Positions 1 through 11,838 of a DNA stretch of 64,000 nucleotides are shown piece by piece. A model generated the notes under the pieces. The model had not been told where the DNA came from. It did no database searches and saw only the letters and a list, made by a program, of their open reading frames with translations. The first letter of the stretch is position 1; each line of letters begins with the position of its first letter. The stretch spans positions 8,966,058-9,030,057 of the forward strand of contig CM051034.1 in the NCBI GenBank assembly GCA_027627225.1. Direction: 5' to 3'. The stretch comes from Congeria kusceri. Lineage: Eukaryota; Mollusca; Bivalvia; Myida; Dreissenidae. A program made the position numbers and the translations under genes.

Positions 1-125
1 TTGTGTATGACAGCGTGTCTTGGTATGAAATCAGGTCCTTAAGTTTACAGTCAAGGCCACAGTGATATGTCAAAGCAGCATAGAGGAGCATACATCGGTT
101 CTACAGATATTCTTGTCTTGTTCAG
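1..125 (+). other. End of an intron upstream of the ENT exon
   Basis: No coding sequence is recognisable here. The stretch ends in a pyrimidine-rich tract and a CAG acceptor (AG at 124-125) directly before the transporter exon, so it is read as the 3' end of an intron of that gene. Confidence 0.6.
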
Positions 126-331
126 CCTGGGCCCAAGAGAATCTGGATTCCAATAGTTCTGCGAGCTCTGATCCTGATTCCCATATACTTGATGTGCAAC
201 TACCAGCCCATGAAGTTTGAGCGTCGGTTTCCTGTGTACATTGAGAGCGACATCGTGTTTATCATAGCAGGCATCGTGATGGCCTTTACCAGCGGCTACT
301 ACAGCAGTCTGACCATGATGTATGGTCCAAA
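126..331 (+). CDS. Equilibrative nucleoside transporter (SLC29/ENT), penultimate coding exon
   Basis: This exon encodes 68 residues plus two bases of the next codon. It begins in phase 0 after a TTCAG acceptor and ends at AA|GTAAGT. The peptide starts PGPKRIWIPIVLRALILIPI, continues with LMCNYQP and a hydrophobic stretch (IVFIIAGIVMAFTSGYYSSL), and ends MMYGPK. Order and motifs match the last transmembrane helices of ENT proteins, which have a CN-x-P element after one helix and end the next with a GPK motif before the final helix. ENTs move nucleosides or nucleobases across the plasma membrane by facilitated diffusion. Earlier exons lie before position 1. The family call is firm from residue pattern; the ENT subtype cannot be told from this part. 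Confidence 0.88.
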
Positions 332-2376
332 GTAAGTGGATCAGACAGATTTTATACTGGTTTGCTTCATTGTCCACAACCTGCTATACAAGGAATGGAG
401 GTGAAAATAGTTTCAGTTTTTGCATGGGTTGATAAATTTCCTCAAAACTTTTTTACTGTTAATAAAGCTAACAGCCTGTTAATGCTAAATGTAAGTTCAA
501 TTTTTATGCCCCTACCATCAACGATGAGGGGGCATATAGTGTTTACCCTGTCCATGGTTACGTACGTATGTTCATATTCCTGTCTAGACAATAGCTTTGT
601 CCAGCATTGAAGGATTTTCAAATAACTAGGCAGAAATGTTAAGCCTAATGAGACAGTGTGTTGCGCACCAGAACCAGGGCCCTAGGTACAAGGTCAAGGT
701 CACACTTAAAGGTCAAAGGTCAAATATAAGAATTTAAGCCATAGACACTGGAGCATATTTTTGGTCAGCATTTTAGGAATTTCAAATAACTTTAAACAAG
801 TGCTAAGCATGGTGAGACGGTTTGTTGCGCGCAAGAACCAGGTCCCTAGGTCCAAGGTCAAGGTCACACTTAAAGGTCAAAGGAATTTCAAATAACTTGG
901 CAGAAGTGCCAAGCATGGTGAGACGGTTTGTCGCACGCAAGAACCAGGCCCCTAGGTCCAAAGTCAATGGTCACACTTCAAGGTCAAAGGTCTCATTTAA
1001 CAATTTAAGCCATAGACCCTGTGGGGGAGCATAATTTTGTCCAGCAGGAAAGGATTTTCAAATAATTTGGCAGAAGTGTTAAGAGTGGTGAGATGGTGTT
1101 TCCCGCACAAGATTCAGGTCCCAAGGTCAATGGTGGGACGGTGTGTTGCGTGCAAGAACCAGGTACCTTGGTCCAAGGCCAAAGGTCATATATAAGAATT
1201 TAAGCCCTGGACCCGGTCCTCAGCATGATGTTGTCTCACAGGGAAGGATTTTCAAACAACTTGGCATAAGTGATAAGCATTATGCGGTGGTGTGTCGTGT
1301 GCAAGAACCAGGTGCCTTGGTCCAATGTTAAGGTGACACTTAAAGGTCAAATGTCAAATATAAGAATTACTACCATAGACTCTATCCGGAGCATAATTTT
1401 GTCCAGCATGGAAAATTTTTCAAATTACTTGACAGTAGTGATAAGCATTATGAGATGGCATATGGTGATAACCAGGTCCTTTGGTCCAAGGCCAAGGTAA
1501 CACGTAAACGTCAAAGGTCAAGTATAAGAGTTTAAGCCACTGACTGAGACAAATGTATAATTTTTGTCTGGCATGGTAGAATTTTCAAATTACTTGGCAG
1601 AAGTGATGCACATTATGGGACGGCATGTGGCGTTCAAAAACCATGTCTGTATAATGTCTGTCAAAGGTCAAATAATTGTCCAGAGCATAATATTGTCGTG
1701 CATGCATGGATTGTCAGATAAATTGGCAAAAATGATCACTATCACCAGATGGTGTGTCGCCTACAGGAACCTGACTTGTGAAGTTAGTGAATTACTTCCC
1801 TTTATGAATGAGTGTGCAAAGCATAATTTACGAATGATTAAAGGTATTTTGTTGATTCTGCACAGAATGATTTAAGATAGCAAGAGTAAGTGAAGCATAC
1901 AAAACCATAACTCATAATTGCCCAAAAGTTTAAAAATTACTACCCTTAATTGATTTTTATTGTCAGGACTAAAACTATTTTGTGATGCCTCAACTTACTT
2001 CACAGAATAAGAGAATACATTACAAGAAAGTACAATATAAAAAGACTTTTACTTTTGCAAAATAACTTGTATGCTTACAGACAAAGTGGCGCCATTTAGA
2101 ATGGCTACATAGGTGGGGACATCCGTGTCTGTGGACACGTTTTTAGTTCAAGTTTAGCTACATAATTATATGGAACTTCTTGAGCTTCACAGTAAGCGTG
2201 ACCTGTAATATGTTCCATACTGGAGAACAAAGGAAAGCTGGAGAGACTGTAGAGCTCAGCAGGCTAGCCATCTAATAAATCCTATTTTTACTTTTAATCC
2301 TTTCCCCTATAAGTGACATAAACATTGGAATCATTATCACCATTTTGCATGTTGTTGTTTGTTGGTGTTTTATCAG
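332..2376 (+). other. Last intron of the ENT gene
   Basis: The intron runs from the GTAAGT donor at 332 to the TATCAG acceptor at 2371-2376. Joining the flanking exons restores a Lys codon (AA|A) and keeps the reading frame. About half of it is the degenerate tandem repeat at 640-1760; the rest shows no gene. Confidence 0.8.
640..1760 (+). repeat. Degenerate tandem repeat, about 110-180 bp units
   Basis: Phrases such as CAAGAACCAGG, CCTAGGTCCAAGGTCAAGGT, CACTTAAAGGTCAAA and TTCAAATAACTTGGCAGAAG recur about six to eight times in the same order, with internal losses. The copies diverge more towards 1700. It is a non-coding dispersed satellite-like block inside the ENT intron; short ORFs here are chance. 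Confidence 0.8.
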
Positions 2377-2512
2377 AGAAGTCGAGCCATCCATGATGGG
2401 CCGAGCTGGAATGATGATGGCGTTCTTCCTTGTTCTTGGTATAACCTCAGGCGTCAATCTGTCTCTGGTACTGACCCGTCTAGTCACATACCCTGTAGAG
2501 GATGGGATGTGA
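2377..2512 (+). CDS. Equilibrative nucleoside transporter (SLC29/ENT), last coding exon with stop
   Basis: After the TATCAG acceptor the exon supplies one base to complete Lys, then encodes EVEPSMMGRAGMMMAFFLVL and GITSGVNLSLVLTRLV, the final transmembrane helix. It closes with TYPVEDGM and TGA at 2510-2512. Vertebrate ENT1 shows the same layout after its GPK motif: a short loop, a helix containing MAFFL, then the C-terminus. Here the tail runs about eight residues past the helix. Joined with 126-331 this gives the last 113 residues of the protein. Sequence after 2512 is taken as 3' UTR, but no poly(A) site was fixed. Confidence 0.88.
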
Positions 2513-2608
2513 GGAGTTGGGTCGTCTGCTGGAATGTTCCCAGTGATCAACAGTGGTCGCCAGTACATAGAGCTCTGTCATTGTTATTTGTAAATTCAAT
2601 GCATTTTT

Positions 2609-3700
2609 GTTATACCCCCCGTATATAGGAGTGAGCTTGTCGGCCTGTTGGTTTTTGGTTTCTGGATGATAACTCAAGAAAGGCTTGACATATTCATATA
2701 ATTTTTTATTCATTTATGTGTAACATCATAGAATACAGGTTAAGTTCGATGTTGGTTACAAACCACTAAATTTTGACAGAGTTATGGCCCCTTTTCGACT
2801 TAAAATTCCCTAAAAACATGGTTACGGGATGATAACTCAAGAAAGGCTTGACATATTCATATAATTTTTGATACAGGTATGTGTAACGTCATAGAATACA
2901 GGTCAAGTTCGATGTTGGTTACAAATCACTAAATTTTTACAGAGTTATGGCGCCTTTTAGACTTAAAATTCCCTAAAATCATGGTTTCAGGACGATAACT
3001 CAAGAAAGGCTTGACATATTCAAATAATTTTTGGTACACATGTGTAACATCATAGAATACAGGACAAGTTCAATGTTGGTTACAAACCAATACATTTTTA
3101 CAGAGTTATGGCCCCATTTGACTTAAAATTCTCTAAAAACATGATTTCCAGACAATAACTCAAGACATATTCAAATAATTCTTGGTATACATGTGTAGCA
3201 TCACAAAATACGGGTCAAGTTCGACTTTGGTTACAAACCATTAAATTTTGGCCGAGTTATGGCCCTTTGTTATAATTAAATTCCCTAAAAAATGATTTCC
3301 TGACGATTTTAACAATGGCTTGACACATTTAAGTAATTATTGGTACACGTGTAGCATCATGAAAGACAGGTCAAGTTCGACTTTGGTTATAAACCACTAA
3401 ATTTTGACACAGTTATGGCCCCTTTTTGAAGTAAATTCCCGAAAACATGGACAATAACTCATGAAAGGCTTCACATATTTAAATTATTTTTGGTACACAG
3501 GTGTAACATCATAAAATACAGATCAAATTCAACTATGGTTACAAACCACCAGATGTTGACCAAATTATGGCTCCTATTGAAATTTATTTTTTCCAAATAC
3601 ACTGTTGACCGTTCACCATTCTCTCTCAGGCCATAGTTTTGTGACAAGGCCATATTGTGGGGGTATATCCGTCACTTATGTGACAATTCTAGTTGTATTT
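2609..3700 (+). repeat. Tandem-repeat element, about 165 bp units, with inverted ends
   Basis: About six units share GATAACTCAAGAAAGGCTTG, TGTAACATCATAGAATACAG, TGGTTACAAACCA and GAGTTATGGCCCC in fixed order, with spacing near 165 bp. The left edge reads TATACCCCCC (2611) and the right edge GGGGGTATA (3659), so the block is bounded by short inverted repeats. This suggests a mobile element whose interior is itself tandem. It may overlap the transporter 3' UTR. Confidence 0.75.
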
Positions 3701-3814
3701 GTTGAATGGAGAAAACTTTGTTTACTGTTACATCCAAGAGTATTTACAATTATTTGTAATTGAGCTTTAATGTCATTTTTATTATTCATTAATGGAAAAT
3801 TTAATTCTGTTGTT

Positions 3815-5250
3815 AGCTCACCAGAGCTCGAAGTTGGTATAGGGGACCTGTCCTACGTGGTCCGGTGTCTGTATGCCGTCAACAATTTGATGGTTATCGC
3901 GATAAAATCTACATTTGTAATGCTGCCCGAAAAATTTAGGGCGAGCTTTGTCCGTCCGTCCGTCTGTCCACCGTTCCGTCACAGTTTCTTGTCTGGAGTA
4001 TTTCTCAGCAACTGCTGGCTGGAATGAAACGAAACTTCATGGGAAGCTTCATTACCAAGAGGAGGTGTGCATATTACAAGGACGTTTCCCTTCATTGATT
4101 TTTCTCAGAGTTATGGGACTTAAAATATTTCTGAAATCAGTATATACAATCCTTGACTTTCTTGTCAGCGCTATTTCTAAGCAACTACTAGCCGCAATTC
4201 AACGAAACTTTATGGGTAGCTTCATTACCAAGAGGAGGTGTGCATACTACCAGGACGTTCCGCTTCAGTGATTTGCCTCAGAGTTATGGGACTTTGAAAA
4301 TTTCTGACTTATAGTCTATAGTGCACAATTTCTAATGATTTTTTAGCCATTTTAATATCTTTGCTCTTCTCATTGCATTTGTATTGCTTGACAAAGTGGG
4401 GAGCATCCATCAGTTGTACTGATATCCTTGTTTTATTCAATCTTGACCCAACTTGCTCAGTTTGTGTATGACCATAAAATCTCGGTATCGATAATAGGTC
4501 AGATTGGACCAGAAACCGAAGTCATTGACCTTTTATCACGGAAAAATGCGCAAAATGCAGTTCTCTTCATGTTTCATCTAGTCTTGACCAAACTTCCACA
4601 GTTTATGTTTAACTATAAGGTCTCAATAGAAGCCAAAGATGTGCAAGGTTGGACCAAAAACACCAAAGGTGTGGCCCCTTGTTTGTGGAAAAAAATGCAA
4701 ACATTACCTTTTTTGTTCATAGAGACTCAATTTTTCTTCCAATCTTGACCAAACTTCCACAGTTTGTGTTTTATCAAAAGATCACAGCAGAAGCGAACAG
4801 TGGACTGGATCAGACCACAAACAGCAGAGATAGCCCCCTTGTTTTGTTGAAAAGTAGGCAAAAATGCATTTTTGTGTTGCCTGAAACTTTTGGTGGCGGC
4901 GGCATCCCCTTAAATTTGCACAGACAATAACTTGAGTAGTTTTTGTGCTATTATTATTATTATTATTAAACTTTATGGAAGTTTTAGTAGGCATTAAAGG
5001 AAGGTTAAGTTCGATTTTCGGCATAATTGCTCTTTTCATACTTTAGTTATGCTGCTTTGTTAAAAAAATAATCGTTCAAATAAGGCTTGTGCAGCAATAA
5101 CTTAGGTTTTTGTTCAATCTTTTTGCAACTTTATGGAAGTGCTAGTAGGCATAAAAGGAAGGTCAAGTTTGTTTTTTGGCATAATTGCTCATATTGTACT
5201 TAAGTTACATCCCGTCAGGCGACACATCCGATTCGCGGAGTTCTAGTTCC
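3815..5250 (+). repeat. Dispersed element beginning TTAGCTCACCAGAGC
   Basis: The left end (3815-3900) reads TTAGCTCACCAGAGCTCG, followed by GGGGACCTGTCC. The same end appears inverted at 25970-26035. The interior carries repeated phrases (CTTGACCAAACTTCCACAG, CAGTTTGTGT, CCTTGTTTGTGG) at 4430-4870, also found at 5275-5400, 7050-7290 and inverted at 24740-25950. No ORF of significance is seen. Confidence 0.7.
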
Positions 5251-5405
5251 CTAATAGAGACCACTTTTCTTCCAGTCTTGACCAAACTTCTACAGTTTGT
5301 GTTTGAGCAAAAGATCTCAGCAAAAGCCAAAGATGGGAAAGTTTAGGCCAACAACACTGGATTTATGTCCCTTTGCTTGTGGGGAAAAAAATGCAAAAAT
5401 TGCCT

Positions 5406-7040
5406 TTTTAGCTCACCTGAGCATGTTGGATCTCCTTTTGTCCGCGTAAACATTTTCATTCAAAGAACATCTCCTCCTAAACCACTTGGCAGATTTTCCC
5501 CAAACTTCACAGGAATGATCCATGGGTGACCCTCTTTCAAAATTGTTCAAATCGTTCCAGTCCCCTGCATATGTAGGTCACCAGAGCTAAAAAAGATTTA
5601 AAAACTAAACACTTTAAAAACCTTCTTCTCTGAAACCACAAGGCGTGGAGCTTTCATATTTGAAATGTGACATCCTCTAGTGGTCCTCTACAAAGATTGT
5701 TCAAATGATGCCCCTGGGGTCAAAACTGGCCATCCCCGGGGTCACATGGTTAATATAGACTTGTATAGCAAAATGACTTTAAAAATCTTCTCTGAAACCG
5801 CAAGGCCTACAGGTTTCATATTTGGTATTTAACATTATATAGTGGTCCTCCACAAAGATTGTTCAAATGATGCCCCTGGGATCGAAATTGGCCACACCCC
5901 AGGGGTCACATGGTTTATAAAGACTTAAATAGCAATATGACTTTTAAAAAATCTTCTTTCCTGAAACCGCAAGGCCTGAAGGTTTCATATTTGGTATGTA
6001 ATGTTGTATAGTGGTCCTCTACAAAGATTGGTCAAATGGTGCCCATTGGGTCAAAACTGGCCACACCCTTGGGCTCACATGGTTTATATAGACGTAAATG
6101 GCAAAATGATTTTAAAATTCTTCTCTGAAACCATCAGAGCCCAGAGGTTTCAGAGTTGGATAAAACATTATATCGAGACCTCGATTGGGATTGCATATGG
6201 GGTGGGTTGGGTCAAGGTCAATGTAACTGTTACTAAAAATAGAAAAAAAAGGTTTCCGTTCAATAACTTGAGACCGCATTGAGATATTTTAATAAAACTT
6301 AATACATAGATAACTTATAATGAGACATCGCTTGGGATTGCATATGGGGTGGGAGGGGTCAAGGTCACTGTTACTAAAAAATAAAAAAAACATTTTCCGC
6401 TCAATATCTTGAGAAGCATTTAGATATTGTAATGGAACTCAATACATAAATATGTTATATTGAGACCTCACTTGGGATTGCTTATGGGGTGGGTGGAGTC
6501 AAGGTCACTATTATTCAAAATAGAAAAATGGTTTCCGCTTAATATCTTGACAACGCATTCAGCTGTTTTAATGAAACTTAATACATAAGTACCTAACATC
6601 AAGACATTGCTTGAAATGGCATATGAGGTGGGTGTGGTCAAGGTCACCGTTACTAAAAATAGAAAAACGGTTTCTGCTCAATAATTTGAGAATGCATTGC
6701 GATATTTTAATGAAACTTAATGCACATATTTTATATCAAAACCTCACTTGGGTTTGCTTATGGGGTGGGTGGGGTCAAGGTCACTGTTATTAAAAGTTAA
6801 GAAAGGGTTTACGCTCAATCACTTAAGAACACATTGAGATATTTTAATGAAACATCATACGTAGATACCTTATATCGTGACTTTGCTTTACGTATGTGGT
6901 GGGTTGGGTCAAGGTCACTGTTACTAAAAATAGAAAAACAGTTTCCGCTCAATAACTTGAGAACGTATTGAGATATGTTAATAAAACTTCATTCATAGAT
7001 ATCAGGTGAGCGACCTAGGGCCATCGTGGCCCTCTTGTTT
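5406..7040 (+). mobile_element. Non-autonomous element with AGCTCACCTGA ends and a terminal hairpin
   Basis: The left end is TTTTTAGCTCACCTGAGC; the right end is CAGGTGAGCGACCTAGGG followed by CCATCGTGGCCCTCTTGTTT. GCTCACCTGA and TCAGGTGAGC are inverted relative to each other. AGGGCCATCGTGGCCCT just inside the right end can form a hairpin. The interior has two tandem families: about 160-bp units (5620-6170; CTGAAACCGCAAGGCCT, TTGTTCAAATGATGCCC) and about 140-bp units (6170-6990; GGTCAAGGTCACTGTTACT). No protein-coding capacity is seen. Shorter or rearranged relatives lie at 9437-9575, 11348-11838 and 24429-26035. Confidence 0.7.
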
Positions 7041-7722
7041 GTTGTTAGAGACATTCATTGTTCTTCCAATCTTGACCAAACTTCCACAGTTTGTGTGTGA
7101 TCACATGGTTGCAGCAGAAGCCAACAATGGGCCAGATTTGGCCATAAAATGCTGGAGTTATAGCTCCTTTGTTTGTGGAAAAATTGCCATTTTTCATTCA
7201 ATTAAATTTCCACAGGTTTTGTGTGGCCATACAATCTCAGCACATGCAGCAAACGAGACAGATCAGGCAATGAACAATGGAGTTATTTCTCCTTAATTGT
7301 GAAAATGAATGGGCAAATGGGCTTGATGCAAGACAGGGACTTCATTTTCAACCAATCTTAACCTAACCTGCTTGCAAAAACCAATTTGTCTATGACCATA
7401 AGATCAAAAGCAATTTGCCTGAGAAAAGTTGGATACCAGTGTAAGTAAAATATACCCAGGGCCTCCCTTCTGACCGTGAGTTTTGTGTTTGTCTTTGACA
7501 AGCAATGGCATGCCAAGGAGCAAAAGTAAAACATGTTTGTCTTTAACAAGCAATGGCACGCCAAGGAGCAAAAGTAAAACATGTTTGAGAGTTAATCAGC
7601 TAGACAAATTATTACATTATGGCGAACATTCCCACATTTGTTTAAGCCTGTCACCACTGTTCGGCTTTCCTCTTTGCCAGTACTCAGGTGAGCCCTTTGG
7701 GCTACCATGGCCCTCTTGTTCA
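7041..7722 (+). repeat. Fragment of the same element family with a right end
   Basis: This stretch repeats the CTTGACCAAACTTCCACAG phrases and ends at 7684-7722 with CTCAGGTGAGCCCTTTGGG and CCATGGCCCTCTTGTT, a second copy of the right terminus. A 47-bp tandem duplication with AACAAGCAATGGCA lies at about 7490-7585. Confidence 0.6.
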
Positions 7723-8999
7723 CTTAGCTATGGAAAGTTTGTGTTACATTTATACCAGAACCACTTATGATCTGCAGAAACCATAGGAAGAAGTCATTTC
7801 AGTAACGGTGTTACCACCCTTTTGTGCAAATGTGTTCGCACATATGTAAGTGCTGTATTGGTCCTGTGTAGTAGAAAGATTGCAGGATTGTGCACTCATT
7901 ACTACGTGTAGGTTTACCAGTTATTGTGTGAAAGAGTGACTTGCTAATTCTTGTCCATTCCAATGTAATCTCGTTGGTTGAAGACTGGATCTAGGGCAGC
8001 AGATGTGCACATTCTGGAGGCAGAGTTGCATCTACTGGTGTGAGTGCTAATTTCAAAACATTATTATTTGTTAAGGCCTATTTCTGGACTAGTTAATGAA
8101 ATGAATGTTGTGTTGAATCATTGTGTTTTATATATGTTTTTGTTTTTCCCCTATGCTAACAAAAGTAGGTAGCAATTTTTTTAATTGTTATTGTTCACCT
8201 CACACTTCATGTTTTGACAGTCTGAATTGACATTGCCTACAAGCAACATTAAAGCTCCTGCTGTTTGGAACATTCATACTTAATGTATGACATTTGTACA
8301 GATTCAAACACAAATATTGAACAAAATTACCAGTTTTCTTTGGCTGTTCACAAAATATTTGATTCCATTTGATTTGACATTTAGGCAGTTTGCGGGGAAA
8401 CAAACTAGTTTAGTTTTGGGCTTTGATATATTTTTGTACATTCTCTGACTGATGAATTGTTTAATAGCTTGTTGTTGTTAAGACTGATGTTTCCTATTTT
8501 AGATGATTGTTATTGATTGTGGTTTTATATTAGTGGTTCTGTTTTTGTCTTGGTTTCAAATTGTTTGTGGGGCAGCTGACTTACACAGTTTTTGTTTTAT
8601 GTTTTGTGTAACACATGTATGTATTGGGATTATTTGGCTACTTGAATGTTAGATACATGTAGAGTTTTAGTGTGTTTTTAAATGGTATAACTGTGATGTT
8701 GTAATGACTGTAGAATTACTCCTGATGTTATGATTTGACATTCGTTGTTTTGTGCACCAGAGATGTCCCATTTCAAGTAACAGCTTCACATTGCTTCTTA
8801 TGTGGATAATACATGAATGAGAGGGAGATGGTAAATACTATCAGTGCGAGAAAGTTGACGTCTATGCTAGGCTATGGGTAGTTGTACATGGTACACTGTG
8901 CTCAGTTAAAAACTATGAACGAGTAACGATTTGAATTTAATTTTATTTTCATTTTCATGCTTTTTTAAACACATTATATTTATTGCAGTAAGTGCTTTT
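7723..8999. other. No gene recognised
   Basis: AT-rich sequence with no convincing exon, RNA gene or clear repeat array. Confidence 0.5.
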
Positions 9000-9178
9000 T
9001 AACTTGGATGTTTTACTTTACAGATCTTTAACTTGGATGTTTTACTTTACAGATCTTTAACTTGGATGTTTTACTTTACAGATCTTTAACTTGGATGTTT
9101 TACTTTACAGATCTTGGTTGTTTAGTGATACAACTTGGATGTTTTACTTTACAGATCTTGGTTGTTTAGTGATACAAC
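9000..9178 (+). repeat. 29-bp minisatellite, about 4 copies, plus a longer duplicated variant
   Basis: Units of AACTTGGATGTTTTACTTTA followed by CAGATCTTT repeat head to tail. The last two copies gain GGTTGTTTAGTGATAC as an extension. Near-identity indicates recent expansion. Confidence 0.9.
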
Positions 9179-9436
9179 TCATTCATATTATCCGAAATCT
9201 TACCGTGACAAAATTATTGTTTGAATATTTGTATTTATTTAAGTATTGTTCTAATTTAAGAAGAAACACCTGTTTATTTATTCCTGCTGAGCTAATAAAA
9301 GTTATTATATTTTACGATTGTATATGCTTTAAATAAGTATTTTTTCATATATTTTTATCATAATATCTTTATTTAAAGCATAATTTCTGAATGTCTCAAG
9401 AAGTTACTGTTTGTATTTCTTGTAATATGACTTATT

Positions 9437-9575
9437 TTTAGCTCACCTGAGCTCAAGGTGCTCATGGGTGAGCTATTGTGGACAGCCTGTGTCCGTCGTC
9501 CGTCCTCAACATTTTTATTCAAACAACTTCTCTGAAACCACTGGGCGGATTTCAACCAAACTTATTTTTGAAGAG
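9437..9575 (+). repeat. 5' end fragment of the AGCTCACCTGA element family
   Basis: The stretch starts TTTTTAGCTCACCTGAGC and continues with the GTCCGTCGTCCGTCC and CTTCTCTGAAACCACTGGGC phrases seen again at 11400-11450. The right end is missing nearby. Confidence 0.65.
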
Positions 9576-10790
9576 GATTATAAGTATTAAAATGGTGAAG
9601 GCTATGATGCTTATGATACTGTGATTTTAGCGTTTTTTATTATGATGACGATCATTAGACAATGTTATGTCAGGAATTGAATAACTTTCTCTAACTGACC
9701 TATTAATCCTCATGCGACCCAATTAACTTGGCCTGTGGTTAAGCAGCTTCCTAGACAATTCAGTAAACTGCACTATCAATAACAATGGAATTTGCACATG
9801 ATTCTTCCAAGGCTTAATAAATCTGGGTTCTGTGTTGGAAAGGTTCTGTTTCAGAGAAATATTTTCAGTTTTTTCATAAGTTAGTCATGTGCCTAGAAAT
9901 TTAATATTCATGTGTCACTGACATTAAGAAAGAGTTTGTTTTGGAAGTTATTTGTCCACTACTGGTTGCATGATCAGATGGGACACCCTTAATCTATGTG
10001 TCTGTGTGTATCTCTTGTCTGTGCAATAAAATCTGGGTCTTGCGATAACTCAATCAATACTAAAGCTAGGTTCATGAAACTTTGTGTGGTTATAGAGGGC
10101 AATGGTAAGATATTGCATTTTAATTAATTGTTGTTTTTTGCATCAGAAAAACGTGTTGATCATTGCACAAAAGCAGATATTTTGCTAAAACTTTAATTTG
10201 TTTGACTTCAGTGGATAAAAAAAAATTGAAGAAAAAAGTAAAATTGCAGTAGTTATGGCATCAAGTCTTCCAAATTTTTCATTATCTTTTAATTACTTTA
10301 CAGATACAGTTATAACAAGTATCTTAGATTGGGTATGACGTTGGGAACGTGGGCTGACAGACTTGACAGCATCACCATCTTTTGGTTTCTGAACAATAAC
10401 TTGAGAACAAAAATTGCTATTGTAATGAAACTTGCATAGATGCCTCGCTTGAGGTTGCATCAAGGGCACCATTACTAAAAATAAAATGCTGTCTGTTTAA
10501 TAACTTTAGTACAAACTGAGTTATAGGGTATGGGGTGTGACCATTAAATCCAGGTCCAGCTAGCCCATTTCATTGTAAAAATAGATATGGATAGGCTTGT
10601 TGACCTGTTTTAGAAGATAGACTTGCATAGCATTGGGCACAAAGACTAGTATAGCTCGCAAACATTAACCTTATACTCGTCACCTGTATTGGCACAAATT
10701 AGGCCCTCAAACTGTATTATGTGTTTACACTCATTTTAGTTTGTGAACGTGTTTCACAAGTTTAATGATACCGTAACAGTATTTTCTTTG
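9576..10790. other. No gene; weak dispersed-repeat remnants
   Basis: No exon was found. At about 10020-10560 there are degraded phrases of the dispersed elements (CAATAACTTGAGAACA, CCATTACTAAAAATAAAAT) resembling the interior of the element at 5406-7040. Confidence 0.5.
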
Positions 10791-10792
10791 GT

Positions 10793-10853
10793 ACAGTGCA
10801 AATCAGTTATATCGCAATTCGCGGGGTCCATGGATCGCGACTGCGATATAACT
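10793..10853. repeat. Short inverted repeat resembling a Tigger/pogo end
   Basis: TACAGTGCAAATCAGTTATA is followed by TCGCAATTCGCG; about 13 bases further CGCGACTGCGATATAACT returns as the inverted arm (10805-10823 with 10837-10853). The CAGTG start and TATATCG motif resemble the end of the element at 55269. Confidence 0.45.
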
Positions 10854-10880
10854 TTCCAGACCATTCATATACATTATATA

Positions 10881-10990
10881 AATATTGCATTCTTTGAGGG
10901 CGATAGTGTATTTTGTCAACCTGAGGAAATACTGTTGCCCAAGGCAAGGGGTTGAAAAAATGCACTATCGCCCTCAAAGAAGGCAATATT
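10881..10990. repeat. Fold-back element with about 41-bp arms
   Basis: The left arm 10881-10921 contains TTTGAGGGCGATAGTG; the right arm 10950-10990 contains CACTATCGCCCTCAAAG. The arms pair over most of their length around a loop of about 28 bases. A short ORF across it is incidental. Confidence 0.75.
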
Positions 10991-11347
10991 TATTTATTAT
11001 ACCGAAACAAAGATTTTGTGGAAGAAATACACTTCATTTGATTTAATTAGAAGAGAAGATACAACAACAAACACACAAAATATTACAACTGATGTCATTT
11101 GCATAAACAATGCGATTTTGTAGCACGGAGTGATTTACTAAATGTTTTATAAGCGCCTATTAACCGCGATTAATCTGTCTATCGATACAACGTCATAGCG
11201 GATGATATTGCACTATGATATTTCCAATTATTGACTGCTCTGTTTGTATATGAACAGAGAATAAAAGCGGAAGGGTGAGGCATAATAAATAGATATACAC
11301 TAGCCTGTTTTTGCGATCTCAAAACATACACGTAATTAACTCACCTT
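10991..11347. other. No gene recognised
   Basis: AT-rich unique-looking sequence; nothing assignable. Confidence 0.4.
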
Positions 11348-11838
11348 TTTAGCTCCACTGAGCATGAAGTGCTCAAGGGTGGTCAGTCTGTGTCTGGTGT
11401 CGGGCATCAACATTTTACTACAAACAACTTCTCTGAAACCACTGGGCGGATTTTAACCAAATTTGGCAGGATGTTCCTGGGATGGTCCTTTATTAAATTC
11501 CTTCAATATATTAGAATATATTGAAAACTATGGTTGCCATGGCAACCAAAAGCTTAAAAACTGAAAAACATTTTCTTGTCAGAAACCACTGGCTGGATTT
11601 GAAAATAGTTGTCACAGAAATGTTCCTTGGGTGACCCTGTACCAAATTCCTTCAAATCATTTTGAATAGATCGTTAAAAAACGTGGCCGCCTGGGGGCGG
11701 GGCAGTTTTCCTTATATGGCTATATTGAAAACTTTAAAAATCTTTTGGCCAGAAACCACTGGCTGGATATCTCCTTAATAGCCATTATGATGCTTTACAC
11801 TCGGGTGAGCGACCTAGGGCCATCTTGGCCCGCTTGTT
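11348..11838 (+). mobile_element. Short (about 490 bp) member of the AGCTCACCTGA element family
   Basis: The left end TTTTTAGCTCCACTGAGCAT and the right end GGGTGAGCGACCTAGGGCC, then ATCTTGGCCCGCTTGTTT, match the ends of the element at 5406-7040. The interior is different and shorter, with two CAGAAACCACTGGCTGGAT copies. Shared ends with differing interiors suggest a non-autonomous family mobilised in trans. Confidence 0.7.
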
